A stretch of DNA of 64,000 nucleotides. Source: Salinisphaera sp049568105. GTDB taxonomy: Bacteria > Pseudomonadota > Gammaproteobacteria > Nevskiales > Salinisphaeraceae. The stretch is taken from the NCBI RefSeq assembly GCF_049568105.1, contig NZ_CP145335.1:3782001-3846000 (forward strand), given 5' to 3'. Shown piece after piece: positions 16,961 through 24,933 of this stretch; positions within the stretch are counted from its first letter, which is position 1; each line of letters begins with the position of its first letter. A model generated the notes under the pieces. That model was not told the origin of the DNA. It searched no databases and saw only the letters and a list, made by a program, of their open reading frames with translations. The position numbers and the translations under genes are program-made.

Positions 16961-18151
16961 ATGTTCCAATCGATCGAGCGCGTCCCGGGCGACGCTATTC
17001 TCGGCCTGATCCAGCAGTTCAAGGACGACCCCAACCCCAACAAGGTGGATCTGGGTGTCGGCGTGTATCGCGACGAGCACGGCAATACGCCGATTCTGCG
17101 CGCGGTCAAACAGGCCGAGAAACAGCTTATCGATACCGAGCAGACCAAGGCCTATATCGGCTCGCATGGCGATCCGCAGTATGGCGACTATATTCTGAAG
17201 ACCGTGTTCGGCGCCGACCACAAGGTGCTGGCCGCCGATCGCGCCAGCGCGACCCAGTCGCCAGGCGGCACCGGCGCGCTGCGCCTGGCTGCGGACTTTA
17301 TCGCCAGCCAGCTGCCGGGCCATTCGATCTGGCTGAGCGATCCGACCTGGCCGAACCATCTCGGCGTGTTCGGCGCTGCCGGGCTGGATATCCAGCGCTA
17401 TCCCTATGTCGACGCGCACAACCAGCTCGACTTCGACGGCATGCTGGCCGCCCTGAAAAAGATCCCGGAAGGCGATGTCGTGCTGCTGCATGCCTGCTGC
17501 CACAACCCGACCGGTTTCGATCTGAACCACGACCAGTGGCAACAGGTGCTGGCGGTGGTCCAGGAACGCGGCCTGCTGCCGCTGGTCGATTTCGCCTATC
17601 AAGGCTTTGGCGACGGCCTGGACGAAGACGCCTATGGCGTACGCCTGCTGGCCGACAACCTCGACGAGATGCTGGTCACCCAGTCCTGCTCCAAGAACTT
17701 CGGCCTGTATCGCGAACGGATCGGCTGCTTCATCGCGGTCGCGGCCGACACCGAGCAGAAAGACAATGTCCGGTCGCAGCTGGCGATCACTGCCCGCGAA
17801 AACTATTCCAACCCGCCGGCCCACGGTAGCGCGATCGTGTCCACGATCATGAGTTCGGCCGAACTGACCGCGCTCTGGCACCAAGAACTCGACGAAATGC
17901 GCAACCGGATCAACGGCTTGCGGCGCAAGTTCGTCGACGGCCTCAAGCCGCACGGCCTGGACCAGCAGTTCGCCTATGTGGCCGAGCAGCGCGGCATGTT
18001 CTCCTACACCGGCCTGACCAAGGCCCAGGTCGAAAAGCTGCGCGAAGACTACAGCATTTATATGGTCGCCTCGGGCCGAGCCAACGTGGCGGGCCTGAAC
18101 GACGACAACATTGACTACGTCTGCAAAGCGATCGCCGACGTGGTCGGCTAG
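16961..18151 (+). CDS. Aspartate/aromatic amino acid aminotransferase
   Basis: This 396-residue class I PLP aminotransferase matches the AspC/TyrB subgroup. DLGVGVYRDEHGNTPIL opens the fold, LLHACCHNPTGFD is the substrate-pocket loop, VDFAYQGFGDGLDED follows, and SCSKNFGLYRERIG holds the PLP lysine. It moves amino groups between aspartate or aromatic amino acids and 2-oxoglutarate. AGGA precedes the ATG at 16961. A strong terminator ends the gene. AspC and TyrB cannot be separated by eye. Confidence 0.92.
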   Translation: MFQSIERVPGDAILGLIQQFKDDPNPNKVDLGVGVYRDEHGNTPILRAVKQAEKQLIDTEQTKAYIGSHGDPQYGDYILKTVFGADHKVLAADRASATQSPGGTGALRLAADFIASQLPGHSIWLSDPTWPNHLGVFGAAGLDIQRYPYVDAHNQLDFDGMLAALKKIPEGDVVLLHACCHNPTGFDLNHDQWQQVLAVVQERGLLPLVDFAYQGFGDGLDEDAYGVRLLADNLDEMLVTQSCSKNFGLYRERIGCFIAVAADTEQKDNVRSQLAITARENYSNPPAHGSAIVSTIMSSAELTALWHQELDEMRNRINGLRRKFVDGLKPHGLDQQFAYVAEQRGMFSYTGLTKAQVEKLREDYSIYMVASGRANVAGLNDDNIDYVCKAIADVVG

Positions 18152-18192
18152 CAAGCCCGACCGCGCCTGCCGGGCAGCAGCTGCCCGATCAG

Positions 18193-18224
18193 AGACCGGC
18201 CCAAATTCGGGCCGGTCTTTTTTT
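18193..18224 (+). terminator. Rho-independent terminator after the aminotransferase gene
   Basis: AGACCGGCCC / GGGCCGGTCT form a 10-bp stem around a short AAATTC loop, followed by a run of seven Ts, 41 bases past the stop. The convergent MFS gene ends at 18311, so the reverse orientation could also help stop that transcript. Confidence 0.92.
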
Positions 18225-18310
18225 AGGCCGAGCGCACCATCGCGAAAGCCGCGCATGAGTGCCCCTCGCCTGGCAACTCGCGGCCCGTATCGGCCCACGA
18301 CAGCGCGGGA

Positions 18311-19612
18311 TCAGCGCAGCGGCTCGCGGCTGCGATCGACCATCAACCACAGGGCGATCACGGATACCAGGGCGAGCGCGGCCAGATATAAGCCGGGCGC
18401 GCTCTTCAGACCGGTTTCGGAGATCAGCCAGGTCGCCAGCATCGGCGCGGTACCGCCGACGATGCCGTAGCCGAGGTTATAAGCCAGCGAATAGCCGCTC
18501 AGCCGATCCTCGGCCGGAAACATTTCTACGAACAGCGCCGGCGCAGCCCCGAGCGGGAACGCGATCAGAATCGACAGACCGGCCTGGGCGATCACCAGCC
18601 CGGCGATCCCCTGCCCAGCCAGCGCCATCAGCGGCCAGCCCAGCACCACGGTCGCAGCAAAGATCACCAGCAGCAGTTGACGCCGGCGGACGAGTCGATC
18701 CGATAGCCAGCCGGCCAATGGAATCAACGGCATGGCCAGGGCGATACCGGCAAAGTTGATGGCCAGTGTCAGGCTATTATCGATCCCGCCGATGCTGCTG
18801 GCATAAGTCGGCAGATAAACCAGCGGCATATAGAAAAACACGCCGTAGCCGCAGGTGAAGGCCACGGCCAACAGCGTGGTTCGCAGATCGCGGGTCAGCG
18901 CTTCGCGCAGTGGCGAGTCGCGATCCGGACCGTGCTGGGTTTCGTGGTGCGCCATCTGTGGCACGGGGGCCAGCCGGCGCACATAGATATAAGCGCCCAG
19001 ACAGAGCACGCCGCCACATAGAAACGGCACCCGCCAGCCCCAAGCTTGGAGCGCGGCCGGCGACAGCCAGCCGTTCATGGCGGCCGCAAACCCAGAGCCG
19101 AGCAGCGTACCGGCGAGGCTGCCGAAATTCGCCCAGCTCCCGGTCAGCCCGCGTCGCCCCGGGCGGGCGGTTTCGACCATATAGGTCACCGAGCCGCTGA
19201 ACTCGCCCCCCACGGACAGGCCTTGCAGAAGCCGCACCCCCACCAGCGCGATCGCAGCGCTGATGCCGATCTGCTCGGTGGTCGGCAAGATGCCGAGCAG
19301 AAATGTCGCCAGCCCCATAGTGATGATCGACGTCCGCAGCACGACCTCGCGCCCCAGACGATCCCCGATCACCCCGAACACTACCCCGCCGAGCGGGCGC
19401 ATGAGAAAACCAACCGCGAACACCCCAAACGTCGCAATCAGGCTGACGATCGGGCTGCTTTCGGGGAAAAACAGCCGGGCGATGACCGGCGCGAAAAAAC
19501 CATAGAGCCCGAAGTCGTACCACTCCATGACATTGCCGATGGTCCCGCCGACGACGGTTTTCGGGGTATGCGGGTGGCCGTGATAACGCGCCGCAGGTTT
19601 TTTCAGTCTCAT
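18311..19612 (-). CDS. MFS transporter, metabolite:H+ symporter type
   Basis: This 433-residue, 12-helix transporter has the metabolite:H+ symporter signature near the start (GNVMEWYDFGLYGF) and GDRLGREVVL between helices 2 and 3. RLLQGLSVGGEFSGS lies in the helix 4-5 region. Relatives (ProP, KgtP, ShiA types) import osmolytes or carboxylates; specificity is not visible here. A TTGAT-N4-GTCAA box lies about 60 bp upstream of the start, suggesting control by an ANR/FNR-type regulator. Confidence 0.88.
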   Translation of the reverse strand: MRLKKPAARYHGHPHTPKTVVGGTIGNVMEWYDFGLYGFFAPVIARLFFPESSPIVSLIATFGVFAVGFLMRPLGGVVFGVIGDRLGREVVLRTSIITMGLATFLLGILPTTEQIGISAAIALVGVRLLQGLSVGGEFSGSVTYMVETARPGRRGLTGSWANFGSLAGTLLGSGFAAAMNGWLSPAALQAWGWRVPFLCGGVLCLGAYIYVRRLAPVPQMAHHETQHGPDRDSPLREALTRDLRTTLLAVAFTCGYGVFFYMPLVYLPTYASSIGGIDNSLTLAINFAGIALAMPLIPLAGWLSDRLVRRRQLLLVIFAATVVLGWPLMALAGQGIAGLVIAQAGLSILIAFPLGAAPALFVEMFPAEDRLSGYSLAYNLGYGIVGGTAPMLATWLISETGLKSAPGLYLAALALVSVIALWLMVDRSREPLR

Positions 19613-19672
19613 CAGCCCGGTCGGGTCGGTCTACGAACACCGGGCAATTTATGCCATTAAATCCCAGGGCTA

Positions 19673-19686
19673 TTGATCTTGGTCAA
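19673..19686. promoter_or_regulatory. Candidate ANR/FNR box
   Basis: TTGATCTTGGTCAA matches the ANR consensus TTGAT-N4-GTCAA and differs from the E. coli FNR consensus TTGAT-N4-ATCAA by one base. It lies 61 bp upstream of the MFS start codon on the minus strand, a usual position for activation. A chance match is possible. Confidence 0.5.
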
Positions 19687-19744
19687 AGCCATTTATCGCG
19701 GGCCATGGCAAAGCCAAGCCATCGTAAGATCCTCGACATGTCTA

Positions 19745-19779
19745 ATCGCAGCCGGCGCTTGCCCGGGGCCGGCTGCGAT
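19745..19779 (-). terminator. 12-bp hairpin after uraA
   Basis: ATCGCAGCCGGC (19745-19756) is exactly complementary to 19768-19779 with an 11-base loop. It lies downstream of uraA on the minus strand. There is no U tract, so it may slow polymerase or protect the 3' end rather than terminate by itself. Confidence 0.5.
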
Positions 19780-19900
19780 CGCTTGATCGCAGACGCCCCA
19801 AAAGTCTACCGGTATTGGACCGGTCGATGGGCCCATGCGCGCCGATCCAGGCCCCGAACTCAACAAGCCCAGCCGGATCGTAAGCTGGCTGTCTGATGCG

Positions 19901-21163
19901 CTACTCTCTGCGCGAGGAAGACTGCGGCAGCACCAGATTCAGTACCACACCGAGCACGCCGGCCAGGGCGATGCCCTGTAGCGAGAATCGGCCGAAGGAG
20001 AACGTCAGCCCACCGATACCGCAGATCAGGATCAGCCCCACGATCGACATATTGCGGGACTCGGTCAGATCCTCGCCGGACTGCATCAGGCTGTTCATGC
20101 CGACCACTACGATGGCGCCGAACAACAGCACGATGATGCCGCCCATGACCGGGGTCGGGATACTGGCCAAAAATGCCCCGAGCTTGCCGACGAAGGAAAA
20201 GACAATCGCGAAACCCGCGGCCCAGGTCATCAGCGCCGGATTGGTCGCCCCAGTCAGGGTGACCGCTCCGGTGACTTCCGAATAGGTGGTGTTGGGCGGG
20301 CCACCAAAACAGGCGGCCAGAGAGGTCGCCAGGCCATCGCCGAGCATGGTGCGATGGATCCCCGGATCGACCAGATAATCGCGGCCGGTGACCGAGCGGA
20401 TCGCGATGATATCGCCGAAATGCTCGATCGCCGGCGCAATCGCCACCGGCAGCATGAATAAGACCGCCTGCCAATTGAACGCTGGTGCGGTGAAGTCTGG
20501 CACGGCCAGCCACGGCGCAGCCGCGATCGGGCCGAAATCGACCAGGCCGAATGGCAGGCTGACCAGATAACCGGTCGTGACGCCGATGATGATCGGCAGC
20601 AACGAAACGAACCCGCGCCCGAGCAACGAAGCCGCGAGCGTAGCCGCTAGCGAGGCGCCGGCCACCGTCAATGCCGGCCCGAACGCCACCAGCGTCTGCT
20701 CGCCGTCGCTGTTATGGCCGGTGGCCAGATTCACGGCTACCGGCGCCAGTACCAGACCGATGACCATGATCACCGGCCCGGTGACCACCGGCGGCAGAAT
20801 ACGTGAAATCAGCCCCACGCCGCGCCAGGCAATCAATGCCGATAACAACAGATAGACCATGCCGGCGGCCATCAGCCCGCCGAGTGCCGCCGGCACGCCC
20901 CAGGTATCGACCGCATAGATAATGGGCGCGATGAAAGCGAACGACGAGGCCAGGAACACCGGCACCCGGCCGCCGGTCACGACCTGGAATACCAGCGTAC
21001 CGAGGCCCGCAGTGAACAACGCCACACTCGGGTCGAGCCCGGTCAGCAGCGGCACCAATACCAGCGAGCCAAACGCCACGCACAGCATCTGGGCACCCAA
21101 TAAGCCATCGCGCAGGCGAAACGCGTAATCCTCGGCAGTCGCCGCGCGTCCGGTTTGGCTCAT
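19901..21163 (-). CDS. uraA: Uracil permease (NCS2 family)
   Basis: This 420-residue, 14-segment transporter belongs to the NCS2 nucleobase family. AIEHFGDIIAIRSVTGRDY carries the conserved transport-site glutamate, and GGPPNTTYSEVTGAV is the family's NTxxE-type motif. It imports uracil with protons. The ATG at 21163 (MSQTGRAATAEDY) has AGGAA upstream; the longer open frame overlaps upp and is not used. It follows upp by 40 bp on the same strand, a common pyrimidine-salvage operon. Confidence 0.92.
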   Translation of the reverse strand: MSQTGRAATAEDYAFRLRDGLLGAQMLCVAFGSLVLVPLLTGLDPSVALFTAGLGTLVFQVVTGGRVPVFLASSFAFIAPIIYAVDTWGVPAALGGLMAAGMVYLLLSALIAWRGVGLISRILPPVVTGPVIMVIGLVLAPVAVNLATGHNSDGEQTLVAFGPALTVAGASLAATLAASLLGRGFVSLLPIIIGVTTGYLVSLPFGLVDFGPIAAAPWLAVPDFTAPAFNWQAVLFMLPVAIAPAIEHFGDIIAIRSVTGRDYLVDPGIHRTMLGDGLATSLAACFGGPPNTTYSEVTGAVTLTGATNPALMTWAAGFAIVFSFVGKLGAFLASIPTPVMGGIIVLLFGAIVVVGMNSLMQSGEDLTESRNMSIVGLILICGIGGLTFSFGRFSLQGIALAGVLGVVLNLVLPQSSSRRE

Positions 21164-21203
21164 GCTTATTCCTGTATGTCGGGGTCTGAGTGGCCGGTAC
21201 TGC

Positions 21204-21836
21204 TTACTTGGTGCCGTACATCCGATCGCCGGCGTCACCCAGCCCCGGCCGGATATAGCCGTGATCATCCAACCGTTCGTCGATGGCCGCGGTATAGATC
21301 GGCACGTCCGGGTGCTCGGCGCGCAGTGCTGCCACGCCTTCGGGGGCGGCCAGCAGGCAGAGGAACTTGATATTGCTGGCACCGAGTTTTTTCAGGTGGC
21401 CGATCGCAGCCGCCGCCGAATTGCCGGTCGCCAGCATCGGATCGACCACGATCACGCGTCGACCGGCCAGATCATCCGGCATCTTGCAGTAGTACTCGAC
21501 CGCTTCCAGGGTCTCGGGATCGCGAAACATGCCGATATGACCGACCCGCGCCGAGGGCAGCAGCTCGACCATGCCTTCTAGCAGGCCGTTGCCCGCGCGC
21601 AGGATCGATACGAAGCACAGCTTCTTGCCGGCCAGTACCGGCGCGTCCATTGCCTCGAGCGGGGTCTCGATGCGTTCGCTGGTCAATTCCAGATCGCGGG
21701 TGATCTCGTAGGTCAGCAGATGGGCGATCTCGCGCAGCAGCGACCGGAATTTCTGGGTCGAGGCGGTGGCCCGCCGCATCAGCGTAAGCTTGTGCTTGAT
21801 CAGTGGGTGATCGACGACGGTGACGTGCTCGTCCAT
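21204..21836 (-). CDS. upp: Uracil phosphoribosyltransferase
   Basis: Upp joins uracil to PRPP to make UMP. The 210-residue protein is full length with VDHPLIKHKLTLMR at the start, SILRAGNGLLEGM, the PRPP loop VVDPMLATGNS, and a C-terminal GYIRPGLGDAGDRMYGTK. The ATG at 21836 has GGGAGA just upstream. It is the first gene of an upp-uraA unit. Confidence 0.96.
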   Translation of the reverse strand: MDEHVTVVDHPLIKHKLTLMRRATASTQKFRSLLREIAHLLTYEITRDLELTSERIETPLEAMDAPVLAGKKLCFVSILRAGNGLLEGMVELLPSARVGHIGMFRDPETLEAVEYYCKMPDDLAGRRVIVVDPMLATGNSAAAAIGHLKKLGASNIKFLCLLAAPEGVAALRAEHPDVPIYTAAIDERLDDHGYIRPGLGDAGDRMYGTK

Positions 21837-21894
21837 GGTTCTCCCTGAAAAACCGGTGTGAAGAGTGGCGGGGTCGCTCGCGCTGCCTATGCTA

Positions 21895-22842
21895 CTACGA
21901 GCGCCGGGTGCCACCGTAGTCGTCGCTGCCGGGATCGAAGGCCGCTGCCTGCGCGATCAACCAATCACAGAAACGGTGCGCCAGTGCCGGCAGTGCGCCG
22001 CGCCGCGGCCGAATCAGCCAGTAATCGAACGGCGATACCAACTTGCAACGCGCGCCGAAGGGCGCGACCAATACCCCGCTGGCTAAGCGATCCGCGACCA
22101 CGGCTTGGCTGACCAGGGCCACGCCGCGGCCGGCAATGGCCTGGTCCAGGGCCAGGCTGAACAACAAATAGCGCTGCTGTACCGGAGTCGCAACGTCAGC
22201 GGCACCGGCTGCATCCAGCCATTCACGCCACCCCGGGAAGGACACATTCGAATCCCCCGGCGGCCATGACACATGCAGCAGCGTATGCGCGGCCAGATCG
22301 CCCGGCTGTTCCAGCCTCGGGCCGTTCGTGAGCAGCGACGGCGCACAGACCGGAAACAGCCGGTCGCCCATCAATCGCTGAGCATTCACGCTCGGCGCGG
22401 GCGCCGGCCCGAAGCGGATCGCCAGTCGGCTGCGCCGGTTCTGCCATACCGGCTCGATCAACGACTGGCTTGCCTCGATCGCGATCTCGGCGGCCCCGGC
22501 ATCGAAGTCGGCCAGCCGCGGCATGAGCCAGTGCTGGACGAATGACGGCGGCACGCTGATCGATAACGCCTCGCTGTCGACACATTGGGCCTCGGCGGCC
22601 GCCTCCGCCAGCCTCTCCAGATGCCGATCGACGCGGTTCGCCAGGGTCCGTCCGCCGGCATTGAGAGGCACACGGCAGGCATCGCGATCGAACAAGACAA
22701 AACCGAGCGCGGCCTCCAGTCGCTTGACCTGGCGGCTGCCCGCCCCATAGACACTGAGCTGGGCGGCGGCCGTCTTGCAACCTCCACGCCGGGCTGCGAT
22801 GACAACGGCCCGCAGAGCGTTGCGCGGCAGGCGCACGAGCAT
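21895..22842 (-). CDS. LysR-family transcriptional regulator, GcvA-like
   Basis: The ATG at 22842 (MLVRLPRNALRAVVIAA) gives 315 residues, the family norm. Residues 1-60 form a divergent winged helix (RNALRAVVIAARRGGCKTAAAQLS, then VKRLEAALGFVLFDRD), and the rest is a periplasmic-binding-like sensor domain with VQHWLMPRLADFDA and PVCAPSLL. The frame is open up to 22914, but those extra residues translate the repeat module next door, so they are excluded. It is divergent from the EamA gene, a possible target. Confidence 0.82.
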   Translation of the reverse strand: MLVRLPRNALRAVVIAARRGGCKTAAAQLSVYGAGSRQVKRLEAALGFVLFDRDACRVPLNAGGRTLANRVDRHLERLAEAAAEAQCVDSEALSISVPPSFVQHWLMPRLADFDAGAAEIAIEASQSLIEPVWQNRRSRLAIRFGPAPAPSVNAQRLMGDRLFPVCAPSLLTNGPRLEQPGDLAAHTLLHVSWPPGDSNVSFPGWREWLDAAGAADVATPVQQRYLLFSLALDQAIAGRGVALVSQAVVADRLASGVLVAPFGARCKLVSPFDYWLIRPRRGALPALAHRFCDWLIAQAAAFDPGSDDYGGTRRS

Positions 22843-22855
22843 AACGTGAGTTTTT

Positions 22856-23033
22856 CGAGGGCACGTCGTCACGAGATACGCCGTCGCATGACGCCCGCCC
22901 ATCGTGTCCGGCAAGGCGCAGTCTTTGAGCGCAGCAGCCCACGCTCAAGGCCTGCAACGCCGCATGGCGCGATGGGCGGGCGTCCCCACAGCACCGCGGA
23001 TGCGGCGACGAATCTTGTGACGACCCGCCCTAG
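22856..23033. repeat. CTAG-bounded repeat module B, copy 1
   Basis: The ends are inverted copies: GTCGTCACGAGATACGCCG at 22865 and, on the minus strand from 23024, GTCGTCACAAGATTCGTCG. The outer left flank TTTTTCGAGGGCACGTCGTC (from 22851) matches TTTTTCTAGGCATGTCGTTA at 40321. Internal parts also align with the 40.4-kb copy, for example TCAAGGCCTGCAACGCCGC. It is about 175 bp and abuts module A at a shared CTAG. Confidence 0.65.
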
Positions 23034-23314
23034 GGCCTGCTGCAGTCTCGTACGAGTCCGTGCCAAACGCTGTTTTAAGGCAAGACGAGGCATAGCGCGC
23101 GCCGCGCAGTGATTCTGCGCAAGCGTGCTACGACGCTGGATTGCCGTCGTATCTTTAATTGATGGGCACTTGGCCCTTCGAGTTGGGCCGCCCATCGCGC
23201 TTTGCGGCGTTACAAGCCTTGATCGTGGCACGCTACGAGCGGCGACTCGCGCCGCGTCAGACACGATGGGCGGTCTTCAACGCGGCGCTCGAACAAAACA
23301 TCAACACGCCCTAG
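23030..23314. repeat. CTAG-bounded repeat module A, copy 1
   Basis: This 285-bp module starts CTAGGGCCTGCTGCAGTCTC, and its right end read on the minus strand is CTAGGGCGTGTTGATGTTTT. Aligned to the reverse complement of 40561-40846, the central part agrees well (GCTACGACGCTGGATTGC against GCTACAACGCGGGATTGC, and CGAGTTGGGCCGCCCATCGC against CGAGTTGGGCTGCCCGTCGC). Modules A and B fill the space between the LysR and EamA genes. No coding sequence is evident. Confidence 0.7.
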
Positions 23315-23353
23315 GCCCAGTGCTTCACTGACACGCCTTCAACGGAGCCTGCC

Positions 23354-24301
23354 ATGCGCCGATCGACTTTGCGTTCTGCCCCTGCCGTACCGCCTTCACA
23401 GGCGCTTCGCCAGCCCCTCGATACGCGCGCCGCGGTACTCATGATTCTGTTCTGCCTGGCGATCGGTCTGCAGCAGGTGGCGATCAAGTCGGTGGCCGAT
23501 TCGATCAGCCCGCTCGCCCAGATCGGTATTCGTTCGTCGATCGCGGCGCTGCTGGTGATCGGCATTGCCCGACTACGGGGCATCGAACTCTGGTCGCCGG
23601 GGCAGTTTCTACCGGGGCTGGTGGTCGGAATCGGCTTCACCCTGGAATTCGCCTTCGTGGCGCTCGGGCTGAACTACACCTTTGCCTCGCATATGTCGGT
23701 GTTTCTCTACACCGCCCCGGTGTTCGCCGCGATCGGGCTGCATCTGTTCGTGGCCGGCGAACAGCTCGCCGGCCGGCACTGGGCTGGGGTCGGCCTGGCC
23801 TTCCTTGGGCTCATCATCGCGCTCGCACCGAATACCGAGGTATCCAGTGACGTGCTGATCGGCGATGCGCTAGGCGTGGCAGCCGGTGCCGCCTGGGCAG
23901 CTACGACGCTGGCCCTGCGTAGCAGTGCGCTGTCGGAAGCGCCGCCGCTGCGGGTAGTGGCCTATCAACTGGTCGTGGCCAGCGCCTTGTTGTTGCCGAC
24001 CGCAGCCGCGTTGGGCGATCTCGCGGCAATCGATATGACCGCCCTGGCCTGGGCGAGTCTGACTTTTCAGTCGCTGATCGTGTCCTGCGGCGCCCTGCTG
24101 CTGTGGTTCTGGCTGTTGCGCCGTTATCTGGCCTCTCGGCTCGGCGTATTCGCCTTCCTATCGCCGATTTTCGGCGTCGGCTTCGGCGTGCTATTGATGG
24201 GCGACCCGATTTCGATCAACTTCGCGATCGGCGGCCTGGCGATCCTGGCCGGCTTGCTGCTGGTCAACACCCGTAGTCGGGCGCCGGCAGCGCGCCGCTG
24301 A
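23354..24301 (+). CDS. EamA-family (DMT) transporter
   Basis: This 315-residue protein has ten hydrophobic segments in two EamA repeats. The first begins LMILFCLAIGLQQVAIK, with FVALGLNYTFASHMSVFLYTAP in the middle, and the second begins around LIGDALGVAAGAAWAATTLAL. Such drug/metabolite transporters export amino acids, purines or other small molecules; the substrate is unknown. GGAG lies 8 bases before the ATG at 23354. GFA and the GT-C-like gene follow on the same strand. Confidence 0.88.
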   Translation: MRRSTLRSAPAVPPSQALRQPLDTRAAVLMILFCLAIGLQQVAIKSVADSISPLAQIGIRSSIAALLVIGIARLRGIELWSPGQFLPGLVVGIGFTLEFAFVALGLNYTFASHMSVFLYTAPVFAAIGLHLFVAGEQLAGRHWAGVGLAFLGLIIALAPNTEVSSDVLIGDALGVAAGAAWAATTLALRSSALSEAPPLRVVAYQLVVASALLLPTAAALGDLAAIDMTALAWASLTFQSLIVSCGALLLWFWLLRRYLASRLGVFAFLSPIFGVGFGVLLMGDPISINFAIGGLAILAGLLLVNTRSRAPAARR

Positions 24302-24323
24302 TCGCCAACCACCGAGGCAGCGG

Positions 24324-24743
24324 ATGAGCACGACTCTTGCGGGCAGCTGTTTCTGCGGCGTAGTGCATTATCGTATTCAGAGCACCGCCGAGCGCTTCTA
24401 TTACTGCGAATGCGCCCAGTGCCGGAAAATGACCGGCTCGATCGCGGCCACCAATCTACGGCTGGCCCCGGCGCCTATCGAATGGCAATCCGGCGCCAAA
24501 CATATCCGTGTGTTCCGGGCCGCCGATGGGCGCGACTTCACGCGCTGTTTCTGTACGATCTGCGGCAGCGGCTTGCCCTATCTCAATCGGCCCGGCGATG
24601 CGCTGGTGGTACCCGCCGGCTCGCTGGATACGCTGCCGCCGATGGCCGTGGAACGGCGGGTCTTCGCCGCCGAACGCCCCGACTGGGCGTCTTTCGCCTC
24701 GCGCCTGCCGGCCCACGTCGGTTTTGCGCCCGCTTCCCACTGA
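24324..24743 (+). CDS. GFA (glutathione-dependent formaldehyde-activating-like) zinc protein
   Basis: This 139-residue protein is a single GFA/CENP-V-type zinc domain. Metal ligands are visible in GSCFCGVVHY, CECAQCRKMTGS and FCTICGSGLPY. Despite the family name, most members have no proven formaldehyde activity, so the reaction is open. It starts 22 bp after the EamA stop and is probably co-transcribed with it. Confidence 0.85.
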   Translation: MSTTLAGSCFCGVVHYRIQSTAERFYYCECAQCRKMTGSIAATNLRLAPAPIEWQSGAKHIRVFRAADGRDFTRCFCTICGSGLPYLNRPGDALVVPAGSLDTLPPMAVERRVFAAERPDWASFASRLPAHVGFAPASH

Positions 24744-24933
24744 TCGAACGTACGCCCAAGCCAACCCTCTGATATTCGACACTCGGCTGGCGACCGATCG
24801 CGCGCTGCGGTAAAAAACTCGATAACGGGAATGACAGGCCAAGTCCAGCCTGGACCGCGGGCGAACCGCGCGGTCTTCGCCGGCCTTGGCCTACGTTGTC
24901 TGGCAACCGATTCTTCTAGTCGAGGGCAACACC

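Noticed and set aside
22869..23264. 131-codon minus-strand frame
   Set aside because: It spans the repeat modules; similar translations arise at the 40-kb copy only because the DNA repeats.
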